From Anoplopoma fimbria (Eukaryota; Chordata; Actinopteri; Perciformes; Anoplopomatidae), in NCBI RefSeq assembly GCF_027596085.1, contig NC_072467.1, positions 1,352,361-1,416,360 of the forward strand: a stretch of DNA of 64,000 nt, in the 5' to 3' direction. The notes under the pieces were generated by a model that saw only the letters and a program-made list of their open reading frames with translations, did not search any database and had not been told where the DNA came from. Shown in pieces: positions 29,684-41,733 of this stretch. The translations under genes were made by a program, and so were the position numbers. The stretch's first letter is position 1. Every line of letters starts with the position of its first letter.

Positions 29684-31054
29684 TCTGACCCCTTGTATGG
29701 CTAAGGACATGGTACATCAAGCTCTCTCTGACCATGGGGGTCACAGAGTGTCTGGAGGAAACACTTTGTGCTTAAACCTTATCAGCTTGTCTCAAAGGTC
29801 GCCACCAGTTCAGCCAGAACCCTGAGCAGAAATATGCAAACTCAACACAAACAGTACGCTGGTTTCCAGTTTAATTTTATGCTCCTGCTTTGCTGCATTA
29901 AGCTCCATTTACCTTTTGTTGCTTAACTTGATAATTTTTAAATGTCTTGTGTGACTAACATCATCACTTAAGCCAGATGGGATAAAACCAACAGCTGGAA
30001 AGCAGGTTAGGGTGAAACAACTTCCACATGTGATACTCTAGAAGCAGAAACGGTTCAAGGAAGAGGACATGTTTTACTTTGTGCTCTTCAACTGTGCAGT
30101 TTAAGTCCTTCTTTGTTACTGTAATCCTGTGAAGTGCTTAAAGGCACCACTCCTGGTAAGGAAACCCAAACATTTAACAGTAAGGAACCAGTGTACAGCA
30201 GAAACCTGCGGGTGAAAAACCACAAACAATGTCATTTACGTCTTCTTTTGTTTGCCTGTGTGCTGTTTTTTTTTTTATCAAGGTGATCAGCCGTGACCTA
30301 CAGTAACATAACAATAAAACTTGTGTGTTTCTGACTCAGTGAGCAGCCAGTGTTTCTCCTGGTTGCTAAGGAAAAAGACAACACCCTCACCTGAGACCTT
30401 GGTTCTTCAGGTGTGTTCAGTCCCTCAGCGCCTCAGAGGAGTGCAAACACATTCAGCTGATAATAACACGCTCACAGTTGGACAAATATATATAAAAAAA
30501 AAAAACGTTACATGTGCAAAGGGAGATAACGCAGGGATGATGTGTGAGTGCTGACATGTCATCTCTTTCCAGCAACCAAACGCACTGCCTGAACCTAAGG
30601 GCAGGAAATGGTCGTTAGTGGTTTGTTTTGAGTGGGTCATGTTAGCACATGTTCCCTCTGCTCTCTGCATGTCCATAGCACCTTGTGCTTCCCACACAAT
30701 AACAACTTATTAGGCGTGACACAGTAAAAAACTAGATTTTTATGTCTTAGGCCCTACAAAAGGATATATTAAAGAGGTGTGGAACACTCATGGCTATCAA
30801 TCAAAAACAGTCTAACTTTGAATCATAAACTGCTGATATTAAGTCACCATTTAGCTGTGGTTGTTTATGATGTACTGAATTGGTTGCGCACAAATGAAAA
30901 CACCTCCCATATATGATCCACATTTCTGCATGTTATGTCTTACAAGGATAGAATCAGTATTTCTTGTGTTTGATTGAAATTTAATATCTCAGATGATTTC
31001 TCCTTTTTAATGATTTTTTAATTGTTTCTGACCAAATTCATCTGTATATATTGT

Positions 31055-31350
31055 CAGTGATGGAAAATAACTTTTACCAGTACAAGTTGTACAAGTACTG
31101 TACTCAAGCTAAGCGTGCTTTACTTGAGTATTTACATTTTTTGCTACTTTGAACTTCTACTTCATTCAAGAGAAAAGATTGCACTTTTTGCTCTAATACA
31201 TGTATCTGACAGCTGATAGTACTTTCATACTTGTTCATCCTAGTTAAGTAGGATTTTGAATGCAGGACTTTTAATTTTAATAACTTTTTTCAGATTGTTG
31301 TATTGATACTTTTACTTAAGAAAAAGATCGGAATACTTCCTGCACCGCTG
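31055..31350 (+). mobile_element. hAT-type MITE
   Basis: A 296-bp non-autonomous element starting CAGTGATGGAAAATAACTTT and ending GAATACTTCCTGCACCGCTG, with imperfect terminal inverted repeats. The interior (GTACTGTACTCAAG, TTTACTTGAGTATTTACATT, ATCTGACAGCT, GCAGGACTTTTA) is the well-known fish repeat built from ACTTGAGTA words. Flanking 8-mers TATATTGT (31047-31054) and CAAATTGT (31351-31358) agree at 6 of 8 positions, the target-site length expected for hAT. No transposase is encoded. Confidence 0.85.
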
Positions 31351-31358
31351 CAAATTGT

Positions 31359-34300
31359 TTTCTTTTACACAATACATATGCAAACTTGCTTGCTATTTAT
31401 TTTGTACATAATATAACTATACTCATTCTACAATATGAGCTATTTTAATTCTGTGTCCGTACAATAGATATGATAGTAACACTATCCTGACACATCATAG
31501 CTGCAGTCATTCAAAATGTACATTTAATTTATTGTTTTGGTTATTTTATAGATATCACAGCTGCATCCCTTGTTACTATCCAAATTGTTTCATTGCTCAT
31601 TCTATACACCTTTATATATATGCACTTTTGCCCCTATTTTCTCATCTCACTAGATGCCATCTGCATTTTGTGTTAAATGAAAATAAAACTAACTTCTAAT
31701 CTTGTAGGTATGGTATGTGAAAATATGACAGCCCAAAAAGGTTGCTGTATTTTTGCTGTCAAGTGGATCAGACATGCAGGTAAAGGATCTAATCTATTTG
31801 ACTTTGAACCTGAATGTTTAAGATAAAAGCTGATTCTGTGAATTTCCAGAATATTTACTCTTCTTAGGGTAAACACTACATGTGTTTTTCCTGTCAAAAC
31901 ATTGATTCTGTTCTTCAAACCTGTTTTATTGAGCAGGTTATGTAAGTGATCTATGTGTAAATGATATAATGGCTTTTTAAAGGTAAAGGAGGCAGCACCC
32001 CTGTGGGTCACGAGTCTCTCTGTATGTCCACCAATGTCAGAGAGAGGATGTTTACAATGTCTGGGGCTCAGGAGGGGCGAGAATGTGGTGAAGGGTAAAT
32101 AGGCAGTAGTGTTGATCCAAAGGTCTTCCTGAAGGTTAAGACTAAGGAGGATAACACTGATGTTGTCTATATGTTTATAGGAGTGGTCCCTCTGTACTCT
32201 GCTGTCAGCACAAAAATGGATTTTTGTTAAGTAGGCGTGGCAGACTATAGGTCTACTTGTGGCTAACGACTTCACTTGTGCACAACCAGCTGTCTGCTTC
32301 TGCTCGGACTGGCTCATTGCACACCACTAGAGCAAAACTGTTCCTGGAAACCCGTCCCCCGGGAGAAATGCATTCCATGAACCTCCGGCGTAGTGCAGCT
32401 TAACGGCCAGCCAGCATACATATGTCTATTCTGCTCCTCAGATAGCACATGCTTGCGTAAGTAATTTCCAACATTGACCTGGAGCCCACACAAAAGGTTA
32501 ACAGGGAGTCCATGTGCTGCAGTGGGGCTGTAAAACAGCAGCTCTCTTGACCTGCAGGAAATAACTCCAACCGCTGACTCCGTTTCACAATAAGTCATAC
32601 TGAAGTGTGCAGTGGCTCCTTCCTTTGATCAGAAGAGTTTCATAAACCTCCATGTTTGTGATTGCAGTGTGTGTGGTGTCAGAGGGGGAAGCACATAAGC
32701 CTTTCCCAGGGAGCAGTGAAGCAGATCTTTCTCAGTGGAGGAGGGGGTGTCGAGTCCCGCGCTCAGCTGTGTAAACTTCCAGAATCATCTCATCGTCCAA
32801 CATCCAAACATCCACATGTGGGATTCACACTCAAAAGCCTTATTTCCAACTACTTTTCCTGATTTTTTTAAGGGACTGACATAGATTTGATCGAAGGAAG
32901 AGCTGCCCTGCAGTAACACTCTGGAGATGCTAGACATGAACAGACAGCTAGACAGACAAAAAAGCATAAAAATGCTGATCAACACTTTCGCACCACGAAC
33001 CAAAGCCACATGATGCAGTTGTCTTTGCGTCAGACCATGACCACAGTTTAATAGATGTAAATGAATGTCAGAATCGGATGTGAACAAACTAAATCAATAG
33101 TCATTGCTGTGCTTGTTTGATTACCTCAGCAACCAAAGAGCTGCTGTGAGCGGGATTACTGAGCATTGTGAGCCAAAAACAGTCAATATTTTCGGTTCAT
33201 CATCTGAGCCACAGGCTGATGTTATTACCATGACTGAAAAACAGTTTTATCTGGCATGAGAAAGCCATGAGCTCTGACTATTAGGTTCCAGTCTCAACTG
33301 ACTGAAACTGCAGGATCTTAAGTGGTGCAGACATTTATAGGGTAGATATTTGGAATCACAAGAACACATGGATAAGGTTTATTGTGATCAGTGTAAAAAT
33401 ATACAATGCAATATTCGTTTTCGATCTGAATCATCAGAACAAATTATTAAATAAACATTTTGTGCAGCTAATAAAGCTGTTTTGATGTGTCCTGACCAAA
33501 AGCTCTTTATAGCAATCAATCACATGGCCACAAATTAATGTGGTTTTGATGCTCATAAGAAAAATAATTAAAAGTCTAAAGGCCCTCTAGTCTTATCCAT
33601 TACAACCCACACTATGAAAGAGTTGGATGAAACAAACAACACACAGTTAAGTTAAGTTCTTCCTAATGATAATAAATAATTAAGATTTTTCCTGTGAGTG
33701 GAACAGGAGCAAAGGTCCCGGGGTCACTAAAAGCATTAGGACTCGGAATTCCAGAATTACATAAACATTAGTTTTCTGTATCTTCGGTACATTTAAAGTT
33801 GATAATTCAACCTTTAAGGGTGACGCAAAGAGATTAAGCTCATTGAGTATCCATAATGGAAAGGGTTTATCCTCTGGAGGAGACACTGTGATTAGATACA
33901 TTTAATGGCAAACTAGCCTTTTTATTTTGATATTTCTTAAGTGGAATGTGTGACGGTGCCACCAGAAGAGACGCAAGAGGGTCAAATACAAACAAATGAG
34001 GTTTCATCCTCTCGGGAGCATGAATTTCCACAGGAAATTTCATGGAAATCCTGACATGACTTTTCAAGAAAAATAAGTTTTATAGGTGTCAAGTGGACTT
34101 TTTACCTTTAAATCTGTGAATGACAAACTTGCAACTTAATATTTTTATCTATTTAATCCAGAATTTTGTTTTGTATTAAAAAAAAATGGCAGTTGCATAG
34201 ACACACGTCAGCAGATGAAATTGTGCCAACCATTACAATGACAGAATAAGCAACTGTGTAGGAATACATCACAGACATTTCAAAACTACTGTCCCCAAAT

Positions 34301-34473
34301 ATAATCAAATTGTTGGGAGACAAAGCTCTACAATGGTGACATGGAAAATGAAATTGCTTTGGTAATGTATGTGAGCAGGAGACAAAGAGCCAGTGAGGTT
34401 CTCGTATCTTCATCGATTGTCCAGGGTGTGTTAGAAACCATAAAAGCCAGAGGCAAAGCAAGTCGACAAGCAC
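31359..34473. other. Intergenic, no feature recognised
   Basis: Unique, AT-rich sequence. It contains a 214-codon minus-strand open frame (31673-32317) and a 94-codon one (32314-32598). Neither shows family resemblance, repeats of structure or splice context, so I do not call them genes. Confidence 0.5.
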
Positions 34474-34557
34474 CTGTCTAATCCTGCTGATCATAGCTGC
34501 ATTGTCATTATCTATGGGCTCTGGCCTGTGACTGTAATTAGAACTGCCTTGGATGAT
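34474..34557 (-). other. Possible cryptic exon or conserved element
   Basis: On the minus strand an 84-nt open block lies between TTTCAG and GTGCTT, that is 28 codons in phase 0-0 starting IIQGSSNYSHRP and ending MISRIRQ. Its composition is more balanced than the flanks. I do not recognise the peptide. It could be an unannotated exon (the strand matches trpm1, and it would be upstream of it), a conserved non-coding element, or chance. Confidence 0.2.
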
Positions 34558-36600
34558 CTGAAACACAGATGGCGGTGGGAGACTAAGCATACGGCAGTAA
34601 GGTAATCGGTCGGGGTTGCGAGAACAAACAAATCTTTAAAGACCAGAGCTGACTAAGGCTAAACACTCAAATAATTCAATGTTGTCAGTTACATTTACTG
34701 TAGCTTTGAAATATTGTAGTATGCATTAACCTCACCAAAATCTGCCATCATTCAAGCACATGTTGTGCATCAAGGCATCATTTAAAACCAAAGAATTTCA
34801 TCGGGATCCCAGTTATTCTGAGTTTTGAATAAAAGTGTCTTCTTGAGCTGCATGTACAGGCTCATCCGATAAGTTTCACCTGAGTCTTTTGGTCTGCGTT
34901 TCTGCTGAAGTTTCGATGTCTGCCCAAAACAAATAATTTCCCTTAAATACAAACGGTTTCCTCACACCCACAGGAAGTAGGGTTTGCCTGAGACAAAGCT
35001 GACGTAATACAGAAACTCCCTGCAGCAGAGCATACACCTTGATGATTATGGAGCACTTAAAACTTCATAAAAGGGAACATAGGAGAGATTTATGACAGTC
35101 ACTCAAAATAGGCAGCTCCCTGTTTTAAAGTAAGTAGTGTTAAGTTAAATGACGCTCTGGACATCATTCATTTAAGCTCACTTCATTCTTGACCTTGTAA
35201 ACACCACATGACAAAAAAAGGCCTGGCTCAAGGTTGCTTTTTCTCAGCCGATTGAGTTTGTTTTTGTTTCCGAGGTTGAGAATTAGATGTCAAGTTCAAA
35301 TTCTCTCAAAGTCAACATGGGGGAAAAAAAGTTTAAAAGATCTATATTTTAATGGAAATTGAGGAAATCATATCTCTGATAAGGACTGTGTCATATAGTC
35401 AAAACCTCCAAAAAAGGCTAGTAAGTGGGTCTTGAGTTGCAATTGTTTATTTCAAATGTTTTGTTCTTCAGACAAATCTTTTGCAACACTAGGATTTTTT
35501 TTATAGTGATTATAATGATTCCACAGGAAGTTATATTTGGCATCTGCAAGACATGCATCAACCAGGGGTGAACGCCTCAACTCTTGTTTTTGTGGATGCT
35601 GGTGTGGAGGAGCTAGCACATAGCATGGAAAGGATGAAGTAACACTGCACAGACTGGATGATACACAATCTGCCAGTCACGTTTTGCATGCCAGTAAAAT
35701 GTACAGATTTAAAGTACAGTATACACATTGCATGAGAACACTTTTCCCTCGGTGTGCTTTTTGGGGCTGCCTAAGTTGTTTTACTGTTGCTGACCTACAT
35801 ACAACACTGCCATGTCAGCCCTCAAAATCAGCCAGCCCATAGATCCTCCAGACAGGAGACTCCCAGAGAGAACATAGCAACAGAAACTCTCCTCCCACCT
35901 CCCTCCCTCCCTCCGGAGCTATGCAGGCCAGGCTCTGTAGCTCTAGTCTCACTTGGCTCTGGGATTGGGGGAAGGGGCTGAGTTAACATATGGCTTATTG
36001 TGCATTGTGCCGCTATGCTTTCAGCTCATCAACAACATTGGCTCTCCTATTGGCGCAAAACTGTGTAGGATTGTTTGGCTGACAATTGCACTGCAGACTT
36101 TTGTGCTATCCACCTTTAACAACACACCAATTTGCTTTCTGATACACTGACCCATATTCTCTTTACGCAATAAATCGCCCTTCAGTTTGACACTTAACTC
36201 CCAAAATGTGCACTGGCTGGAGTTATTGTCATCCAGACTCAGCTCTCACCAGCTTAATAACAACGTGTGTAACACTTACAAGTGGTAATCACGCTGGCTG
36301 GAACAGCCGCAGACAGCTGGAGGGGAATGATGACTACCTGTTTTATAACCATGTTTGCTTTGGAGGAATATGTGTCGCTGGCACAGTTTGTGGCTTCGTT
36401 GCGTGTCTAGCAGAGCGGTCCGCCACAGTTTGGTGACGCAAGGGGAGCTATTAATATCTCAGGAACGGGATGTTCTCGCTTCAGCATTGGGGTCATTTGA
36501 GGATAAACACCGTGCTCCCTTGTAAACGGTGCCGTGAAGTGGTTTTTTTTTTTTTCTTTTTATAAGGGGGACGCTCCAACTTCTCCCGTTTCAATTCATA

Positions 36601-36615
36601 CCCCCCCCCCCACCC

Positions 36616-36647
<32 letters not shown>
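36601..36647. repeat. Poly-C plus (CA)n microsatellite
   Basis: Ten consecutive C, an A-interrupted C tract, then about 13 CA units. Confidence 0.95.
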
Positions 36648-36648
<1 letters not shown>

Positions 36649-36703
36649 CTAGGGCTCATCCCCGAGGTCGCGCACCGCTTCGGTCTGTGTGGAGCCTCGC
36701 CCA

Positions 36704-36748
36704 CACGTGAACCCTCTGACATGAGAGCAACTAGTCACAGCCATGTGA
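36704..36748. promoter_or_regulatory. Paired E-boxes (CACGTGA and CATGTGA)
   Basis: CACGTGA at 36704-36710 and CATGTGA at 36742-36748 are both compatible with the MITF/TFE consensus (TCAYRTG on the opposite strand). Mammalian TRPM1 is an MITF target through M-boxes, so this patch, about 9.5 kb upstream of the first recognised trpm1 exon, could be a distal trpm1 promoter. The functional part is inference. Confidence 0.25.
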
Positions 36749-38044
36749 TGCAACTAGTACCGCTTTGGAAATCGTATGTTTTGAAATTCAGACTTTGCTG
36801 TTTTTCTTTTGAACTCTCTCTCTCTCTCTGCACCACATATATGCAGAGTCCAGACTAAATTACAGACCGATCGCGTCTTAATGGCGCACGAGCACGTTTG
36901 TTAATGCAAACAAAATCTGTTGTTGCTCTTGTCATTGGAAAAAAAAAAAAGTGGAATTATCAAAATGAACCTAAAAAAACTAAAGGCAAAGCACTAGTCT
37001 GGAAAAAATGAGTTTGAAAAGTCGAGTGAGGACAAATCAGACAAGAAAAGTCATGATGCATATGTTTATTTATGTCTCCCCTAATTAGTAGTCTAGCATA
37101 AAGTACAGACAGTATCATAGTGAAGCTTTTCTCCAGAAGACCAAGCTAGTTTTTTAGCAAAGGAGGTCAGACTGAAAAGTGGATTTGTATCTATATGATA
37201 GCCATAAGGCATTTTTTATTGATCCCAAACAATTAGTTGTTTAATTGATGACTATAATCAATGTATTATTTCACTAATTTCTGCAAGCAAACAAAGTATT
37301 TTCATGTTTCAGCTTCTCCTGAATGCACATTTGGGTTTTGTAATTTAAGATATTAAATTTGAAGACATTAGCTTGGGCTCAGGATAAGCATTTCTCACTA
37401 TGTACTGATATTTTATGGACAAAACGATTAGCCTAATGTTTTGCATCAAGTTGATGTAGATATATATGTCAATGTAATTTCCATGTCTCCCAGTGCAGTC
37501 TTGCATAGACTCGAGCATGGTGCCGGTTTACCCCCTCGTGGATGAAGTGCCTCTGTTGAATGGCCTTAGAAAAGAGAGCCTCGTCTCTATAGCATCAGCA
37601 TGGCGAGTTAATGCAGCGCCTGCGGACTCACCACTCAGCTGAATGGTGTATTTCAGAGTCAGGTCCCCTCACCACTGCCTGCGAGGCACATCCCTCCCTC
37701 AGCCACTGCACTGATCAATGCATTCTGAATAGGGCCATGACTGACCAGCAAATGGGCGCAAAAACAAAAAAAAGTGTCCGCTTCACTTTGCTCTTTTGAG
37801 CTGTATTGTGTGGAGCAGACAAAGCCACCACGCTGTGATGTGAAGGAACAATGATGGCAGGACATAGTCACGGCTCAGCGTCAGCCTAGGGTCAAGTGAG
37901 TGACGTTGATATCAGCTTGTGGTTATGTATTCAACTCTACATGCATGACAGTCGTCACTTTCACGTCATAGGATAGAGTCCCAGTCTTGAGATGGCTCTA
38001 ATGCTTTTTAAATTATGCAACAATTCAGCATGTTCCATCAATGA

Positions 38045-38350
38045 GTTTTGGGCAGCACTCTGTTCTGTGGTGGTGTGCTGGTGGGGGCAGCATCAAGGCG
38101 GAGGAGGCAGGCGGCATTAACATACTGGTGAAAAAGGCGGCCTCTGTTGTGTGGCTGAACATTGGTCAGCCTGGAGGCACAGGCAGAGGGAGGATGACGA
38201 CCAAAATGAACTCACGCTTCAACAACACCTCCCACCCTTCTGTGAACTGATGCAGCCTCCCTTTCCCCCTTAGGGCCTCCACCTACTTCCTGCAAGGTGC
38301 CTCACAGAGCATCTTTAGAGGGATATTTTGTGTCATCAGACTTTACAATG
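38045..38350 (+). mobile_element. Degenerate non-LTR retrotransposon ORF2 C-terminal fragment
   Basis: The translation shows NILVKKAASVVW, then NNTSHPSV, and further on (with frame damage) CVIRLYN. This is the order LVKKAGSV - DNxxHPLH - AAIRLYN found at the C-terminal end of common fish LINE ORF2 proteins. It is short, frameshifted and clearly dead. Family assignment (L2- or Rex-like) is uncertain. Confidence 0.55.
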
Positions 38351-39387
38351 TTTCCTCCACTTCCTTCCAGTTGTTGCTGAAAAAGGACACCCGCATGACA
38401 ACATCTAAACTAACTCTCCTGGACTGCTTTCATTGGTTAATCTATTATATATTTGTATATACTGCTGGTCAAAAGCTGTTTCTTTTATTTCCTTCAATAA
38501 TAGCTTTAGATTAGCATAGATGTAAAAAGAATTACAGTATAATTGAGACACCAAGGGTAATACAAACATCTTAAAAAGTTTTGTCCCCAAAAGAATGATA
38601 TTTAAATGATTAAAACTTCCATTTGGTCCATGTCCCCATATTGTTGCATGACAGAGGAGAATACTGTTGTAACAATCTTTTCCCTTGAATACCATTGGAT
38701 TTTGAATTTGGATTCCAATTCAGAAAAATATAAGTGACCCTGGGCCTTGATCATTATTGACCAACAACAGCGCAACTGAATTGAATAGGTTTAAACTGTG
38801 TTTTTTCAGTCCATGTTATGTTCAACGGAAATTACCTGATCCAGTTCCAATAGTGCTAACTCTAGACAAGCCTTCTTTTCATATTGTCAAGTTTGAAGGA
38901 TATCTTTGCTGAAGCAACACGCCTGTCAATTCCAGCTTTTTATAGGATGCATTATTATGCACTTGACACTGAAAGAGGAACCTGATCCTTATTTAATCTG
39001 CACACATTTTCCTGATAAGCTTCCAATTTATTTTACAAATAGCTGGTGATTTCTTCTATTCCTATTGAACTGCTCCGAGGTGTATTTGTCTCTCTCTCTT
39101 CCCTTGTCAATTGCCAGTCTCGTTGAACCATTGTGCAGTGTTTTGTTCTCCGTGTACAAAACCGTCCTTTCGGTTTTGGAAACCTTCACAAATTACATCT
39201 ATTTTGTAAAGAGGATCTTCTGCAACTAAAGCATGAAAGCCCATTCAAAAATATAGAGTACTCCTCTAAGCCAGTTTAATGGTACCCTATCAAGCTTTTT
39301 GTTCATTACAAACCTTTGAACAGCAGTGTGTATGATTCCTCCACATCAACAGCTTGTACATGTATATGCATGTCTGAATATAGCAAA
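38351..39387. other. Intergenic, no feature recognised
   Basis: AT-rich unique sequence between the LINE remnant and the first SINE; nothing supportable was seen. Confidence 0.5.
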
Positions 39388-39681
39388 TTGACTTGGACTT
39401 GCATTTATGTAGCAGCTTTTTTGTCTTCCAGCCACTCAGCACTTTACACTACATGTCAACACTCACTCATTCACACACACATTCATACAGTGATGGCACA
39501 TGCTGCCATACAAGGTGCCACCAGTGTATGAATCATAAGGATCTAAACATGGCACAGCCTTTGGGAGCAATTTGGGGTTCAGTATCTTGCCCAAGGACAC
39601 TTCTGCATGTTTACTGGAGGAGCAGGAGATCAAACTGTTAGAGGACGAGCCGCCCTATCTCCTTAACCACAGCGGCCAAAG
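39388..39681 (-). mobile_element. tRNA-derived SINE, diverged copy
   Basis: Read on the minus strand it starts GGCCGCTGTGGTTAAGGAG (decayed tRNA A-box region), passes GTTTGATCTCC (decayed B box), GTGTCCTTGGGCAAGATACT and TTGCTCCCAAAGGCTGTGCC, and ends AAAGTGCTGAGTGGCTGGAA plus a GCTACATAAATGC tail. These blocks align in order with the better-preserved plus-strand copy at 41734-42054. Confidence 0.8.
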
Positions 39682-39810
39682 CTGTTTAAAACATCTGTGA
39701 ACTGAGTGTATGATCATCTGCACTTCTTCATTTGGATATTTTAAAAAAGCTACAGTAATACTAGAGTTTGTTAGTACAAAATTACATTTATATACTTAAA
39801 GTATTTTGTG

Positions 39811-40483
39811 GAATATGCTTATTTACTTTCTTGCCGAGAGTTAGTTTGAGCGATAAGATAAGATAAGATAAGATAAGATAATCATTTATTAGTCCTGCAG
39901 CGGGGAAATTTGCAGGCTTCTCTCATATCTGCCACTCTCATATATATCTGTTACACATGCATACAGTGAGCCAGTTAGCTAAGCTTAGCATAAAAACCTG
40001 GAGCAGTGGATGTAACCTGGCTATCATGTAATAATACATTACATTGTGTAAACATGACATGGTTTTACAGGGAGTTATGTGCCAGACAGTTTCTGGGCAG
40101 TGAGCATTGACTTCTTTGAGTCTTGTTATCACGCTGAGGTTACCAGGCAACCTAATGATCATCCCAGATATCACACTGCGCGGCTAAAATGTAGTCCCGC
40201 CCATAATCCCATGTAAAATGACACTTGTCATTTTTATTTTTCTATGATGTATCATACTTTTCTTGTACAGGTCAAACAGACAAGATATATAATGTGTAAA
40301 TCTGTGAGCTCTAGTTGTGCTTTTAGGTGCAATTTTGTTGTTTTGTTGTGCAATTGTGTCCAGTCTTTATGCTAAACTAAGCTAACTGGCTGCTGGCTGT
40401 AGCTTATATTTACCAAACAGATATAAGAATTGTATCCATCTTCTTATCTAACTCACAGCAAGAAAGATGATTTGTGTTTTTCC
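39811..40483. mobile_element. Foldback MITE with long terminal inverted repeats
   Basis: The left end (CTTTCTTGCCGAGAGTTAG at about 39826, CATATATATCTGTTAC, CAGTTAGCTAAGCTTAGCAT to about 40000) is the inverse of the right end (ATGCTAAACTAAGCTAACTG at about 40370, TTACCAAACAGATATAAG, CTAACTCACAGCAAGAAAG to about 40465). The arms, about 110-120 bp without the insertion, are imperfect. The left arm is split by an inserted retroelement tail. No coding capacity. Confidence 0.75.
39851..39920 (-). mobile_element. Nested retroelement 3' tail with (TTATC)n
   Basis: On the minus strand: CCCCGCTGCAGGACTAATAA, then ATGATTA and about five TTATC units. It interrupts the left arm of the surrounding foldback element between GTTAGTTTGAG and CTCTCATAT, so it inserted later. 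Same tail family as at 4680-4840. Confidence 0.7.
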
Positions 40484-41733
40484 TTCTCCAGTCAAAATAC
40501 CCTTGATGGACTCAACAAAATCAAAACAATAAAAAATAAATCAGCAAACAGCACTTCTTTAATGTTAGGTATCAAACTATAATGGGAAAGTTAATGTTCA
40601 TTGCATCATACAGTGTATCTTTTCTGTGAGAGATGGAATCATTCACCTAAAAAAGAACATCCTGTTCTTTTTGGGCTAAAGCCAAATATCAAACAGAAAA
40701 CTTTGCAGCAAAATACTTTTAAAGAATCCAGACTGAATAAAGCTCGAGGATTTCTAAGAATAGTATGGAAAAGGAGCAGGGACATGTGATGCTATCTGTA
40801 CGTGTGTCAGCAAATGATTTGGCTTTCACTCTTGAGTCTTGATGATAAGGACCCAATAACACCGTAACAAGTATATCCTGCTAGACAGCAGCCAGGTCAC
40901 ACTTTGTTACAATAACAGGTAGTTTGGACTTGTTTACCCGTCTCAGCTACGCCTGACTGACTCATTTGACCTCATGTGATTACTGCATTCATACATGCTG
41001 TTCTTTTTGGTCAAAGCAAAGAAACAAGGAACAATATTTAACCAGCCGCCTATTGAAACGCCAGCACATGTGAGCCACATTGTTAAAGAGAATAGGTATT
41101 AGTTTTAGTATTCACTGTTGACTTACATGTTTGCTTTTTAACACCTGTACAATATCTTCCATCTGACTAATTACAGACTGCTTTGTCATTATTAGTCACG
41201 GGGCCCAACCGTTGATGTGTCACTGAGGATAAGTAAGCTGTGTAGATCAACAGCAAAGAAAGAGAGACAACACACTACTCATATATAACCACACTATAGC
41301 ACCATTTATTGTGTATCAGTTATTATCACTTAAATAACTTGAGTCTGTTCTAATCAGTGAATAAATGTCTCTGATTTACATGAAACCACAAGTTCAACCA
41401 GTATTATTCTCAATTTCAATAACATTAAACACACGACATTTCCAGTAAGACTGGCTCAACTGTAAAACACTCTGAAGTGGTTAATAACTTCTTCTGCTCT
41501 GATAAGGGTATGTTCATTTTCGTTTCAGGGAAGTTTGACAAGTTGGAGTGCCCTTGCAATGTCAGCACTAGATAAAGGAATCCCAGAAGGAAGTCAACAA
41601 ACGCTGGGTCAATGAGTACAGTTGCATTTCATTTTTTTTTGCCCTGATAATAGTGATCCCTGAGCTTTAAATCTTACCATTATCAGGCCAATTTGTCCAG
41701 AATATGTAATGACAAGCAAAAACTAATGACACA
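40484..41733. other. Intergenic, no feature recognised
   Basis: AT-rich unique sequence between the foldback element and the second SINE; nothing supportable was seen. Confidence 0.5.

Larger units (their letters stand above)
27205..31046. other. trpm1 5' region and intergenic sequence
   Basis: Positions 27205-27221 are 5'UTR or upstream coding sequence of the trpm1 exon, which begins after a TTTCTAG acceptor, so at least one more 5' exon lies further upstream. The rest has no recognisable gene. A plus-strand open frame at 27243-27509 has no family resemblance and is taken as chance. Two CTCF-like motifs are listed separately. Confidence 0.5.
34558..38044. other. Intergenic with a small GC-rich island near 36.6 kb
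   Basis: Mostly AT-rich unique sequence. It includes a CCTCC-run (about 35896-35914) whose minus strand has four GGG tracts and could form a G-quadruplex. It also includes a C-run followed by (CA)n (36601-36647) and a CpG-containing patch with E-boxes (36650-36750). No coding region was recognised. Confidence 0.45.

Noticed and set aside
31673..32317. 214-codon minus-strand open frame, overlapping the end of a second one (32314-32598)
   Set aside because: No recognisable domain, no splice-site or repeat context, composition like the surrounding DNA; long frames occur by chance. Transcript evidence would be needed.
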